From: Ensifer adhaerens
Lineage (GTDB): Bacteria; Pseudomonadota; Alphaproteobacteria; Rhizobiales; Rhizobiaceae
Direction of reading: 5' to 3'
NCBI RefSeq assembly: GCF_002007205.1
Contig: NZ_LAZS01000014.1
Location: 186,001-250,000 of the forward strand
Length of the DNA: 64,000 nucleotides
Below are positions 9,915 to 18,355 of the stretch, in pieces (position 1 is the stretch's first letter; each line of letters opens with the position of its first letter). The position numbers were made by a program, and so were the translations under genes. The notes below the pieces were generated by a model. The model saw only the letters and a list, made by a program, of their open reading frames with translations. It was not told the DNA's origin and did not search any database.

Positions 9915-10754
9915 ATGCAATTTCAAGGCACTGCCGACTATATCGCCGACAAGGATCTGATGATCGCCGTCAACGCCGCGATCCGGCTGGAGCGGCCGCT
10001 GTTGGTCAAGGGCGAACCCGGCACCGGCAAGACCGAGCTTGCCCGCCAGATTGCCGCCGCCCTCAACCTTGAGCTCATCGAATGGAGCGTCAAGTCGACC
10101 ACCAAGGCGCAGCAGGGTCTGTACGAATATGACGCGGTCTCGCGCCTGCGCGACAGCCAGCTTGGCGATGAGCGCGTCAACGAGGTCCGGAACTATATCC
10201 GCAAGGGCAAGCTCTGGCAGGCCTTCGAGGCGGACCGCCGCGTCGTGCTTCTGATCGACGAGATCGACAAGGCCGACATCGAGTTTCCGAACGACCTGCT
10301 GCAGGAACTCGACCGCATGGAATTCCATGTCTACGAGACCGGCGAGATGATCGGCGCCCGTCATCGCCCGATCGTCATCATCACCTCCAACAACGAGAAG
10401 GAGCTGCCGGACGCGTTCCTGCGCCGCTGCTTCTTCCACTATATCCGTTTCCCCGACGCAGAGACGCTCGCCCGCATCGTCGAGGTGCATTATCCCGGCA
10501 TCCGCAAGACGCTGCTTTCGGCCGCCCTCGCCGCCTTCTACGATATCCGCCAGGTGCCGGGGCTCAAGAAGAAGCCCTCCACATCCGAGGCGCTCGACTG
10601 GATCCGCCTGCTGGTCGCCGACGAAGTCGATCCGGCAGACCTCAGGGCCGATGCCAAGACCATGCTGCCGAAGCTGCACGGCGCGCTCCTGAAGAACGAG
10701 CAGGACGTGCACCTCTTCGAGCGCCTCGCCTTCATGGCGCGCCGCGACGGATGA
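9915..10754 (+). CDS. MoxR-family AAA+ ATPase
   Basis: 279-residue AAA+ chaperone-like ATPase. Walker A is GEPGTGKT (residues 33-40), Walker B is VVLLIDEIDKAD (about 108-119), and sensor 1 lies in IITSNNEKELPDAFLRRC. MoxR ATPases usually work with a VWA-domain partner encoded next door to mature metalloenzyme or membrane complexes. Here the VWA gene lies 1.8 kb downstream (12513-13697), separated by NUDIX, a repeat and riboswitch-metA. The stop overlaps the NUDIX start (ATGA). Confidence 0.93.
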   Translation: MQFQGTADYIADKDLMIAVNAAIRLERPLLVKGEPGTGKTELARQIAAALNLELIEWSVKSTTKAQQGLYEYDAVSRLRDSQLGDERVNEVRNYIRKGKLWQAFEADRRVVLLIDEIDKADIEFPNDLLQELDRMEFHVYETGEMIGARHRPIVIITSNNEKELPDAFLRRCFFHYIRFPDAETLARIVEVHYPGIRKTLLSAALAAFYDIRQVPGLKKKPSTSEALDWIRLLVADEVDPADLRADAKTMLPKLHGALLKNEQDVHLFERLAFMARRDG

Positions 10755-11212
10755 AGCCGGACGCGCACAAGGTTCTGATCTACGCCACCTGGCAGGACCG
10801 TCTGCTGGTCTTCGACGAGCCGGATTTTCCCGAGATCGAGCTGCAAGTGCCGGGCGGCACGATGGAGCCAGGCGAAAGCCCGGAGACATCGGCGTTGCGC
10901 GAGTTTGTCGAGGAGACCGGACTGGCGCCGGCCCAGGCATTTGCCCATCTCATGACGCAGGACTACCGCTACATGAAGGACGACAAGACGATCTGTCATC
11001 GGCGTCACTATTTCCATGTCGCGCTTACCGGAGAGCAGCAGCAGACCTGGATACATCAGGAAATGACGCCCTTTGGCGGAGGTGACCCGATCCGCTTTCG
11101 TTTCTTCTGGCTCGGTATCGATGAGGCAAGAAACCGTCTCGGCTATGGCATGCAGGATGTTTTGAACTTGCTGCGTGTTCGCCCCTCCCCTCGGGTTCGC
11201 CCCGAGGACTAA
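10751..11212 (+). CDS. NUDIX hydrolase
   Basis: 153-residue Nudix pyrophosphohydrolase. The Nudix box runs from G36 to about L58 (Gx5Ex7REFVEETGL), with E42, R50, E51, E54 and E55 in place. The substrate (a nucleoside diphosphate linked to X) cannot be predicted. The gene is translationally coupled to the MoxR ATPase. The last ten or so residues (RPSPRVRPED) and the TAA stop lie inside the RIME-like element that begins at 11182, so the native C-terminus was probably replaced by the repeat. Confidence 0.88.
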   Translation: MKPDAHKVLIYATWQDRLLVFDEPDFPEIELQVPGGTMEPGESPETSALREFVEETGLAPAQAFAHLMTQDYRYMKDDKTICHRRHYFHVALTGEQQQTWIHQEMTPFGGGDPIRFRFFWLGIDEARNRLGYGMQDVLNLLRVRPSPRVRPED

Positions 11213-11386
11213 CCCTCTCCCCGCAGGCGGGGAGAGGGGACGTGCGCAACAGCCAAGGCATCGCCCAGAATGCTCCACCTGTTCAACCAAGAGATCGCGA
11301 GGATGGTCATTGTTGAAACGAGCCCTTGCCACACCCTTCCTTCTCCCCGCCTGCGGGGAGAAGGTCGCGGCAGCGGGATGAGGGGC
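11182..11386. repeat. RIME-like composite palindromic element, copy B (reverse orientation)
   Basis: Contains CCTCGGGTT...CCGAGG, CCCTCTCCCCGCAGGCGGGG and CTTCTCCCCGCCTGCGGGGA modules in reverse order relative to copy A. Its left end overlaps the NUDIX coding sequence and its right end lies about 60 bp before the metA riboswitch. It occupies most of the 11213-11449 gap. Confidence 0.8.
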
Positions 11387-11449
11387 CGTCCCGCACCCCC
11401 TGAATCGTTTTTCTTGACCCCCGTGTCCCACTCGCGCTATCAAATTCCC

Positions 11450-11503
11450 CGTGGTGATTTGGCCGGCCGGCTTGCAGCCACGTTAAACAAGTCGCTAAAG
11501 GGC
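11450..11503 (+). ncRNA. SAM-II riboswitch (metA leader aptamer)
   Basis: Short H-type pseudoknot aptamer for S-adenosylmethionine, typical of alphaproteobacterial metA leaders. The P1 stem is CGTGG (11450-11454) with CCACG (11478-11482). TGATTTGG follows the first strand, GGCTTGCAGCCACG forms the loop and closing strand, and TTAAA...GTCGCTAAAGGG gives the conserved 3' strand that pairs into the loop. It lies 77 bp before metA and is followed by an intrinsic terminator. SAM binding is expected to turn expression off. Confidence 0.9.
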
Positions 11504-11526
11504 CGAGGAAAGTTGGATTTCCGAGG

Positions 11527-11558
11527 ACCGGTCGCGATCAATCGCCGCCGGTTTTTTT
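11527..11558 (+). terminator. Intrinsic terminator between SAM-II aptamer and metA
   Basis: Hairpin ACCGGTCGCGA-TCAA-TCGCCGCCGGT with one C·C mismatch, followed by seven T residues (11552-11558). It lies between the aptamer and the metA start, so it is a good candidate for the expression platform (transcription attenuation). A smaller stem GGAAA/TTTCC between aptamer and terminator could be part of the switch. Confidence 0.75.
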
Positions 11559-11579
11559 GTATTGATCGAGTGGAAGCCC

Positions 11580-12506
11580 ATGCCCATCAAGATTCCCGAT
11601 ACGCTGCCCGCCTTCGAAACCCTCGCTAACGAGGGCGTGCGGGTGATGACCGAGACAGTGGCGATCCGTCAGGATATCCGCCCGCTCCAGATCGGGCTCC
11701 TGAACCTCATGCCGAACAAGATCAAGACCGAGATCCAGATGGCGCGCCTGATCGGCGCCTCGCCGCTGCAGGTCGAACTTTCGCTGGTGCGCATCGGCGC
11801 CCACCGGGCAAAGAATACCTCGGAAGACCATCTGCTTTCCTTCTACGAGACCTGGGAAGAGGTGAGCGCCCGCAAGTTCGATGGCTTCATCATAACAGGC
11901 GCCCCAGTCGAGACGCTGGAATATGAAGACGTCACCTATTGGAAAGAGCTGAAGCAGATCCTCGACTGGACGGAGACCAACGTGCATTCGACTCTCAATG
12001 TCTGCTGGGGCGCGATGGCGGCGATCTACCATTTTCATGACGTGCCGAAATATCCGCTGAAAGAGAAGGCCTTCGGCGTCTACCGCCACCAGAACCTCAA
12101 TCGTTCCTCCGTCTATCTCAACGGCTTCTCAGACGATTTCGCCGTTCCCGTCTCGCGCTGGACCGAGGTCCGTCGCGCCGACATCGACAAGGTGCCCGGC
12201 CTCGAAATCCTGATGGAATCGAAGGAGATGGGCGTCTGCCTCGTGCATGAGAAGAAGGGCAACCGCCTCTACATGTTCAACCACGTGGAGTATGATTCGA
12301 CCTCGCTGTCGGACGAGTATTTCCGGGATGTGGACGCGGGCGTGCCGATCAAGATGCCGCACGACTATTTCCCGCACAATGATTCGACCCTGCCGCCGCA
12401 GAACCGCTGGCGCAGCCATGCGCATCTCTTCTTCGGCAACTGGATCAACGAAATGTACCAGACGACGCCCTATGATCTCCAGGAGATCGGCACCGGAAAA
12501 AGCTGA
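11580..12506 (+). CDS. metA: Homoserine O-acyltransferase MetA (predicted acetyl-CoA type)
   Basis: Transfers an acyl group to homoserine, the committed step to methionine (308 aa). The catalytic triad of the family is present: C142 (in VCWGAMAA), H235 and E237 (in FNHVEYD). Residue 111 is Glu (TGAPVE), which in Bacillus cereus MetA specifies acetyl-CoA, whereas E. coli-type succinyltransferases have Gly. The start ATG 11580 gives the usual [15 protein letters not shown]; an in-frame TTG at 11562 is unlikely. Controlled by the SAM-II leader; the VWA gene follows after 6 bp. Confidence 0.96.
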   Translation: MPIKIPDTLPAFETLANEGVRVMTETVAIRQDIRPLQIGLLNLMPNKIKTEIQMARLIGASPLQVELSLVRIGAHRAKNTSEDHLLSFYETWEEVSARKFDGFIITGAPVETLEYEDVTYWKELKQILDWTETNVHSTLNVCWGAMAAIYHFHDVPKYPLKEKAFGVYRHQNLNRSSVYLNGFSDDFAVPVSRWTEVRRADIDKVPGLEILMESKEMGVCLVHEKKGNRLYMFNHVEYDSTSLSDEYFRDVDAGVPIKMPHDYFPHNDSTLPPQNRWRSHAHLFFGNWINEMYQTTPYDLQEIGTGKS

Positions 12507-12512
12507 GGTCAG

Positions 12513-13697
12513 ATGTTCATTCCCTTCTTCCTCGAACTCAAGGCGGCGAAGGTCCCGGTGACGCTCCGGGAATTCCTGTCCTTGATCGAGGGGATGGAGG
12601 CGGGCATCGCGACCTTCGACGTCGAAGCCTTCTACTATCTGGCGCGCACGGCGCTGGTGAAGGACGAGCGCCATATCGACCGCTTCGACCGGGTGTTCCA
12701 GCATTGCTTTTCCGGCCTCGAAGCGGTCAATCCGATGGAGGCTGGCGAAGAGGCCGTCATCCCCGAGGATTGGCTGCGCAAGCTCGCGGAAAAACACCTG
12801 ACCGAGGAAGAAAAGCGCCTGATCGAGGCGCTCGGTGGCTTCGACAAGCTGATGGAAACCCTGCGCCAACGGCTGCGCGAACAGCAGGGCCGCCACCAGG
12901 GTGGCTCGAAATGGATCGGCACCGCCGGCACCTCCCCCTTCGGCGCCTATGGCTATAATCCCGAGGGCGTCCGGATCGGGCAGGACCAGTCGCGCCATCG
13001 CCGCGCCGTCAAGGTCTGGGACCGGCGCGAATTTAGGGATTATGACGACATGGTCGAACTCGGCACCCGCAACATCAAGGTCGCACTGAAAAGGTTGCGG
13101 CGATGGGTCCGCCAGGGCGCCGCCGACGAACTCGATCTCAACGGCACGATCCGCGCCACCGCCGAACACGGCTATCTCGACGTGGTGACGCGTCCCGAGC
13201 GGCGCAATGCCGTGAAGCTTCTGATGTTCTTTGATGTCGGCGGTTCGATGGACGATCACATCCGCATCGTCGAGGAGCTGTTTTCAGCCGCCCGCGGCGA
13301 ATTCCGCCACATGGAGCATTTCTACTTCCACAATTGCGTCTACGAGGGCCTGTGGAAGGACAATCGCCGCCGCCGCGCCGACATCACCCGCACGACCGAA
13401 TTGCTGCGCACCTATGGTGGCGACTACCGCGCCATCTTCGTCGGCGACGCCTCGATGAGCCCTTACGAGATCAGCCATCCCGGTGGCTCGGTCGAGCATT
13501 GGAACGACGAGGCCGGCGCGCTCTGGCTGTCGCGCTTGACCGCGCATTTTCCGCGCTCGATCTGGATCAATCCCGTGCCGGAGCAGCATTGGGGCCATAC
13601 CCAGTCGATCGGCATGGTGAAGAGCCTCTTCGAAGGACGCATGTTTCCTTTGACGCTCGCCGGCCTGCAGGACGCGACCAAACAACTATCGCGCTGA
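12513..13697 (+). CDS. VWA domain protein (CoxE-like), MoxR partner
   Basis: 394-residue protein whose C-terminal half is a von Willebrand A domain, starting with LLMFFDVGGSMDDHIRIVEE. The metal-site motif reads D241-V-G-G-S245 (DxGxS) rather than the canonical DxSxS, a variant common in CoxE-like proteins. The N-terminal half is helical and charged. It is likely the partner of the MoxR ATPase at 9915-10754. It starts 6 bp after metA with GAGG upstream, so it is probably on the SAM-regulated metA transcript. Confidence 0.88.
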   Translation: MFIPFFLELKAAKVPVTLREFLSLIEGMEAGIATFDVEAFYYLARTALVKDERHIDRFDRVFQHCFSGLEAVNPMEAGEEAVIPEDWLRKLAEKHLTEEEKRLIEALGGFDKLMETLRQRLREQQGRHQGGSKWIGTAGTSPFGAYGYNPEGVRIGQDQSRHRRAVKVWDRREFRDYDDMVELGTRNIKVALKRLRRWVRQGAADELDLNGTIRATAEHGYLDVVTRPERRNAVKLLMFFDVGGSMDDHIRIVEELFSAARGEFRHMEHFYFHNCVYEGLWKDNRRRRADITRTTELLRTYGGDYRAIFVGDASMSPYEISHPGGSVEHWNDEAGALWLSRLTAHFPRSIWINPVPEQHWGHTQSIGMVKSLFEGRMFPLTLAGLQDATKQLSR

Positions 13698-13984
13698 TAT
13701 GACCGGACAATCCTGAAGCGCATCGCGATCTCGAACATTCGCTCCGTGCGCTTTAAGTTATTGATTTGTCGCATGCCGTGATCGCAATACCACTGTGCAG
13801 TTTTGCGCGACAGGCTCCAGAGATTTCCGGTTGCCGCGCCCCTGGAAATGACGCAGGTTGCTGCGGTCGCATAACGGCATGTTTCCTGGATGCGAGCCAT
13901 CCCAGGGAATGTGGCGCATTCTTAAAGTGTGCAGCGACCTTTGCGCGTCTGGGGAGACGCGCGGCGCTGTAGAGGGAGCAAGCG

Positions 13985-15007
13985 GTGAACATGCATCAGA
14001 ACACGGAAATCTTCGGCCACCTGCCATCCGGCGAGCCGGTCCATCGTGTGGTGCTCTCCGGCGGCGGGCTCACCGCCCATGTGCTCACCTGGGGCTCGGT
14101 GATCCAGGACCTGCGCCTGGAGGGCCACGAGCCGCCGCTGGTGCTCGGCTTCAGCGATCTCGAAAGCTACCTTTCGCATTCGCCTTATCTCGGCGCGACG
14201 CCCGGCCGCTGCGCCAACCGCATCGGCAACGGACGCTTCACGCTCGATGGCGAGACCTATCAGCTTGAACTGAACGAGAAGGGCGTCACGCATCTGCACG
14301 GCGGCAGCGACAACATCGGTAAGCGCAACTGGACGATTATCCGCCAGACGCCCGATAGCGTCACGCTTGTCGTCACCGATCCCGACGGCCGCGCCGGTTA
14401 TCCCGGCAATTGCAAGGTTACCTGCACCTACGCGCTGAAGCCCGGCGGCGTCTTGAGCGTCGTCTATGAGACCGAGACCGACCGGCCGACGCTCGCCAAT
14501 GTCTGTCAGCACAGCTATTTCAATCTCGACGGCAGCGCCGACGCGCTCGGCCACGACATCATGATCGCCGCCGACCACTATCTGCCCACGAGCGATTTGC
14601 AGGTGCCGACGGGCGAGATCCTCTCGGTCGAGGGCACCGCCTTCGATCTCAGGGAAATGACGCCGCTTCGCCGCCAGACCGAAGGCGAACGCATCAGCTA
14701 CGACCACAATTTCTGCCTTTCGGATCAGCCCATGGCGAAACATTCGGTGGCGCTTGCCCGCAGCATCAATTCCGGCGTCACGATGGAAGTGCTGACGACC
14801 GAGCCCGGCGTGCAGCTCTATACCGGCGCGAAGCTCAACATTCCCGTCCCGGGCCTCGAGGGCCGCCGCTACGGCGCCTTCGCCGGCTTCTGCCTGGAAA
14901 CCCAGATCTGGCCGGATGCCATCAACCATTCAGGCTTCCCGAACGCGGTGCTGCGCCCCGGCGAGACGCGCCGGCAGGAAACGGACTATGTGTTCATGAA
15001 GAGCTGA
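13985..15007 (+). CDS. Aldose 1-epimerase (galactose mutarotase family)
   Basis: 340-residue beta-sandwich enzyme interconverting alpha and beta anomers of aldoses. Family motifs are ATPGRCANRIGNGRF (substrate arginine and Asn), HLHGGSDNIGKRNW, the catalytic histidine in CQHSYFNLDG, and the catalytic glutamate in FCLETQIWPDA. The GTG start at 13985 has GGGAG six bases upstream; ATG 13991 is the alternative. No sugar catabolic genes lie beside it. Cytoplasmic (no signal peptide). Confidence 0.92.
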   Translation: MNMHQNTEIFGHLPSGEPVHRVVLSGGGLTAHVLTWGSVIQDLRLEGHEPPLVLGFSDLESYLSHSPYLGATPGRCANRIGNGRFTLDGETYQLELNEKGVTHLHGGSDNIGKRNWTIIRQTPDSVTLVVTDPDGRAGYPGNCKVTCTYALKPGGVLSVVYETETDRPTLANVCQHSYFNLDGSADALGHDIMIAADHYLPTSDLQVPTGEILSVEGTAFDLREMTPLRRQTEGERISYDHNFCLSDQPMAKHSVALARSINSGVTMEVLTTEPGVQLYTGAKLNIPVPGLEGRRYGAFAGFCLETQIWPDAINHSGFPNAVLRPGETRRQETDYVFMKS

Positions 15008-15171
15008 GCGCGGAATGGTCTGAGGCACGGCCAACGCCCCGAGAGACGACGAAGTAACGCCGATGGTCCGGGTCCAGCGGTGCGAATGCGCGACTATGCA
15101 CGCGCGGAATGCCTGTCGGCAGGTGCCGTTCATTCCGAAAACGATTGTGAAATGAAGTGGTTGGGAGAAAT

Positions 15172-15246
15172 TGGAGCGGGTGAGGCGATTCGAACGCCCG
15201 ACCCCAACCTTGGCAAGGTTGTGCTCTACCCCTGAGCTACACCCGC
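15172..15246 (-). tRNA. tRNA-Gly (anticodon GCC), CCA encoded
   Basis: On the minus strand the cloverleaf starts GCGGGTG (15246 downwards) and closes with CACCCGC, discriminator T and encoded CCA (15174-15172). The anticodon arm is CAACC-TTGCCAA-GGTTG, anticodon GCC, reading GGC. The T arm contains GTTCGAATC. 75 nt including CCA. It lies alone between the epimerase and the deacylase genes. Confidence 0.96.
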
Positions 15247-15497
15247 TCATCATCCAAGGCCCGGGGGTAGTCGGTGGACCGTGGCGTCGGCGCTGTCTTG
15301 CGGCGACGGGCGGTATATGGCCTAAGCGATTTTGGAATGCAACAGGGAAATGACGAGAAATCGAATATTTTTTGAGAGACCCCTCGCGAAGCCCGGAAAT
15401 GCCGCGTTTTCGGCCGGCCTCGCCGCCTGTGAGATTGCGCGAAGACTGGCTTCTCCCCTAAAGCAGAAACGAAACGAATGCCTTGGGGATGAGAATC

Positions 15498-16007
15498 ATG
15501 CGTGAATCACAGCCGAAAACCGCCGAAGACCTCTTCAATTTTCTCGACGGACTTGGGATCGAGCATAAGACCAAAAACCACGAGCCGGTGTTCACCGTCG
15601 CCGAATCGGTGGCGCTTCGCGACGAGATCCCCGGCGGCCATACGAAAAACCTGTTCGTGAAGGACAAGAAGGACAACTACTTCCTCTTGACCGTCGAGGA
15701 GCACGCGACGGTGGACCTGAAGACGGTGCACCAGGTGATCGGCGCGGCAAGCAAGGTGTCTTTCGGCAAACCGGAGAAGCTGATGGAATATCTGGGCGTC
15801 ATTCCGGGTGCCGTGACCGCCTTCGGTGCGATCAACGACGCCGGCGGCAACGTCAAGATGATCCTGGACGAGGAGCTGATGAAGTTCGACATCGTCAATT
15901 GCCATCCGCTCTCCAATGACGCGACGACTTCGATCGCCTCGAAGGATCTGCTGCGCTTCATGGAAGCGACCGGACACGAACCGCTTGTCTTGAAAGTCAC
16001 GGCCTGA
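15498..16007 (+). CDS. YbaK/PrdX-type aminoacyl-tRNA trans-editing deacylase
   Basis: 169-residue stand-alone editing domain related to ProX/YbaK/PrdX, which hydrolyses mischarged tRNA (commonly Ala-tRNAPro or Cys-tRNAPro). Features are GHTKNLFVKDKKDNYFLLT, with the conserved lysines, GVIPGAVTAFGAIND, and CHPLSNDATTSI near the C-terminus. ATG 15498 is chosen with GGGGA upstream; two earlier in-frame starts (TTG 15483, ATG 15489) are possible. The exact tRNA substrate cannot be deduced. Confidence 0.88.
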   Translation: MRESQPKTAEDLFNFLDGLGIEHKTKNHEPVFTVAESVALRDEIPGGHTKNLFVKDKKDNYFLLTVEEHATVDLKTVHQVIGAASKVSFGKPEKLMEYLGVIPGAVTAFGAINDAGGNVKMILDEELMKFDIVNCHPLSNDATTSIASKDLLRFMEATGHEPLVLKVTA

Positions 16008-16065
16008 CATACGATCTTTGGCGCGAATGCAGTAAGCTGGACGACGAGCCGGCGAGGAGAGAAGA

Positions 16066-17040
16066 ATGACGGGCAGCGACAATCCCTATGCAGGGTCTTT
16101 CGGCACTCAGATGACGGGTTCGGCCTCCTTTGGCCAGCCGGCGCCGGCGGCCGCGCCAAGTGGTGACCTGATCAAGGAAACCACCACCGCCAACTTCTCA
16201 AAGGACGTGCTCGATGCATCCCGTCAGCAGCCGGTCCTCGTCGATTTCTGGGCACCCTGGTGCGGCCCCTGCAAGCAGCTGACGCCGGTCATCGAAAAGG
16301 TGGTCACCGAGGCGGCCGGCCGCGTCAAGCTGGTCAAGATGAACATCGACGACCATCCCTCGATCGCCGGTCAGCTCGGCATCCAGTCGATCCCCGCCGT
16401 CATCGCCTTCGTCGGTGGGCGCCCGGTCGATGGCTTCATGGGCGCGGTTCCGGAAAGCCAGATCAAGCAGTTCATCGAAAAGATCGCCGGCCCCGCCGTC
16501 GACGACAGCAAGGCTGAGATCGAAGCTGTGCTGGCCGACGCCAAGGCGCTCGTCGATGCCGGCGATGCTCAGAACGCCGCCGGCCTCTACGGCGCGGTGC
16601 TGCAGGCCGATCCGGAAAACGTCGTGGCAATCGCCGGCATGGTCGACTGCATGATCGCGCTCGGCCAGCTTGCGGAGGCCCGCGAGGCGCTTTCCAGCCT
16701 GCCGGAAGACCTTGCCAAGGATGCCGGCGTTGCCGCGATCGGCAAGAAGCTCGACCAGATCGAGGAAGCCCGCAAGCTCGGCGACCCCAACGAGTTCGAA
16801 CGCCGCCTGGCCGCAAATCCTGACGATCACGAGGCACGCGTGCTGCTTGCCAAGATCCGCAACGTCGAAGGCGATCGCACGGCTGCGGCCGATCACCTGC
16901 TGACGATCATGAAACGCGACCGGGCGTTCGATGACGACGGCGCGCGGCGCGAACTGCTCTCCTTCTTCGAGGTCTGGGGCCCGAAGGATCCGGCGACGAT
17001 CGCTGCCCGGCGCAAGCTCTCGTCGATCCTGTTCTCCTGA
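16066..17040 (+). CDS. Thioredoxin-TPR protein (CnoX/YbbN-like)
   Basis: 324-residue co-chaperone-type protein: a disordered Gly/Ala-rich N-terminus (1-35), a thioredoxin domain with active CxxC (FWAPWCGPCKQL, C66 and C69), then about 200 residues of TPR-like helices. YbbN of E. coli has a degenerate CxxC, but here both cysteines are kept, so redox activity is plausible, as in alphaproteobacterial CnoX. Cytoplasmic. It is followed by its own terminator. Confidence 0.92.
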   Translation: MTGSDNPYAGSFGTQMTGSASFGQPAPAAAPSGDLIKETTTANFSKDVLDASRQQPVLVDFWAPWCGPCKQLTPVIEKVVTEAAGRVKLVKMNIDDHPSIAGQLGIQSIPAVIAFVGGRPVDGFMGAVPESQIKQFIEKIAGPAVDDSKAEIEAVLADAKALVDAGDAQNAAGLYGAVLQADPENVVAIAGMVDCMIALGQLAEAREALSSLPEDLAKDAGVAAIGKKLDQIEEARKLGDPNEFERRLAANPDDHEARVLLAKIRNVEGDRTAAADHLLTIMKRDRAFDDDGARRELLSFFEVWGPKDPATIAARRKLSSILFS

Positions 17041-17063
17041 ACCATCAGGCATATTTTGGGTAA

Positions 17064-17086
17064 GGGGCGCAGTCTGCGCCCCTTTT
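17064..17086 (+). terminator. Rho-independent terminator after the thioredoxin-TPR gene
   Basis: Perfect stem GGGGCGCA/TGCGCCCC with a 3-nt loop (17064-17082) followed by TTTT. Confidence 0.85.
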
Positions 17087-17233
17087 CGTAAGTGGATCCG
17101 ATCACGATCGATATTCACCCGTGAAGATCGGCATGCGCGTCCCTTGAGATTTTCAAGGAGCGCACCATCTCTTGATCTGGTTGACCACGCTCCTTGGTGG
17201 GGCAAAAGCGAATACCGGCAGGGTCTATCTGAA

Positions 17234-17914
17234 ATGCACGTCGGAAATGCACGTTATCTCGGTCCGAAGGACTTGCCGGAGATCATTCCGGTGTTTCCGC
17301 TGACCGGTGCCTTGCTGCTTCCCGGCGCTCAGCTTCCGCTCAACATCTTCGAGCCGCGCTACCTCGCCATGCTCGACGACGCGCTCTCGGGCAACCGACT
17401 GATCGGCATCGTGCAGCCATCCTTCTGCGAAGGCCGCAACGACACCGCCACCGGCCCGATGCAGGCGCTCTGCGAGGTCGGCTGCATCGGCCGCATCACC
17501 TCCTTCGCCGAGACCGGCGACGGCCGCTACATCACCTCGCTCACAGGCGTCTGCCGCTACCGGCTGTTTTCGGAAGTCGGCGGCACCCGCGGCTACCGTC
17601 GCTTCCGCATCGGCCCCTTCGCAGCGGATCTCGAAAACCGCGACGACGAGACCCTCGTCGACCGGGCAGCGCTGCTTGCCGCCTTCAAGGCCTATCTCGA
17701 AGCCAACAAGCTGAAAGCCGACTGGGAAAGCGTCGAACGGGCGAGCAACCGCACCTTGGTCAATTCCATGGCGATGATGTCGCCCTATGGCCCGGCGGAA
17801 AAGCAGGCGCTGCTCGAAGCGCCTGATCTGAAGACCCGCGCCGAAACCCTGATCGCCATCACCGAGATCGTGCTTGCGCGTGACTTCGGCGATATGGACA
17901 GCATTCTGCAGTGA
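17234..17914 (+). CDS. Lon N-terminal (substrate-binding) domain protein
   Basis: 226-residue protein consisting only of the LON substrate-binding domain (PUA-like), without ATPase or protease parts. [31 protein letters not shown] is the signature opening. The start ATG 17234 (MHVGNARYL) is chosen; the open frame extends upstream but only through intergenic and out-of-frame thioredoxin sequence. The Trm112-like gene follows 10 bp later, so the two are co-transcribed. Function unknown; possibly an adaptor. Confidence 0.92.
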   Translation: MHVGNARYLGPKDLPEIIPVFPLTGALLLPGAQLPLNIFEPRYLAMLDDALSGNRLIGIVQPSFCEGRNDTATGPMQALCEVGCIGRITSFAETGDGRYITSLTGVCRYRLFSEVGGTRGYRRFRIGPFAADLENRDDETLVDRAALLAAFKAYLEANKLKADWESVERASNRTLVNSMAMMSPYGPAEKQALLEAPDLKTRAETLIAITEIVLARDFGDMDSILQ

Positions 17915-17924
17915 GCGACGGATA

Positions 17925-18113
17925 ATGGACATCAACGCCAGCAAGGTCGATCCGAAACTGCTCGAACTGCTCGTCTGCCCGCTGACCAAGGGCCGTCTCA
18001 GCTACCACGCCGAGGCGGGCGAACTCGTCTCGGAAAAGGCGCGCCTCGCCTATCCGATCCGCGACGGCGTGCCGATCATGCTGGTTTCGGAAGCGCGCAA
18101 GATCGAGGATTGA
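17925..18113 (+). CDS. Trm112-like (YcaR-type) small protein
   Basis: 62-residue Trm112/UPF0434 family protein. [19 protein letters not shown] and [17 protein letters not shown] are the family pattern. Only one of the zinc cysteines of eukaryotic Trm112 is present, as usual for bacterial members. The start ATG 17925 follows the Lon-domain gene by 10 bp. Eukaryotic Trm112 activates methyltransferases; the bacterial role is unsettled. It is followed by RIME-like element C. Confidence 0.9.
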   Translation: MDINASKVDPKLLELLVCPLTKGRLSYHAEAGELVSEKARLAYPIRDGVPIMLVSEARKIED

Positions 18114-18146
18114 GCTCTTCCTCGGCGGCGATTTCGAGCCACCCCC

Positions 18147-18329
18147 GCCCCTCATCCGGCCTGCCGGCCACCTTCTCCCCGCAAGCGGGGCGAAGGAAAC
18201 GCGTGGCACCGGTCAAGTCTACGGCGGCCATTTCCCCACCCGCTCCCGACGGCCTAACCCACCTAATGAACGGCAGGTTGGCCACGTCCCCTCTCCCCGC
18301 CTGCGGGGAGAGGGTTAGGGTGAGGGGCG
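18147..18329. repeat. RIME-like composite palindromic element, copy C
   Basis: Same orientation and module order as copy A: CCCTCATCCGGCCTGCCGG, CCTTCTCCCCGCAAGCGGGG, then CCCTCTCCCCGCCTGCGGGG and AGGGTTAGGGTGAGGGGC. It lacks the CCTCGGGTT hairpin of copies A and B. It lies between the convergent Trm112 and UbiH-family genes and fills most of that gap. Confidence 0.8.
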
Positions 18330-18355
18330 AATTTCTTGCGGGACGTGGTGGACCC

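Noticed and set aside
13988..14003. GAAC...GAAC pair near the epimerase start, considered as a LexA box
   Set aside because: Spacing is 8, not 7, and it lies inside the coding start region.
15172..15246. tRNA first read from the plus strand as anticodon GGC (Ala)
   Set aside because: On the correct minus strand the loop is TTGCCAA, anticodon GCC, and the acceptor stem is glycine-type.
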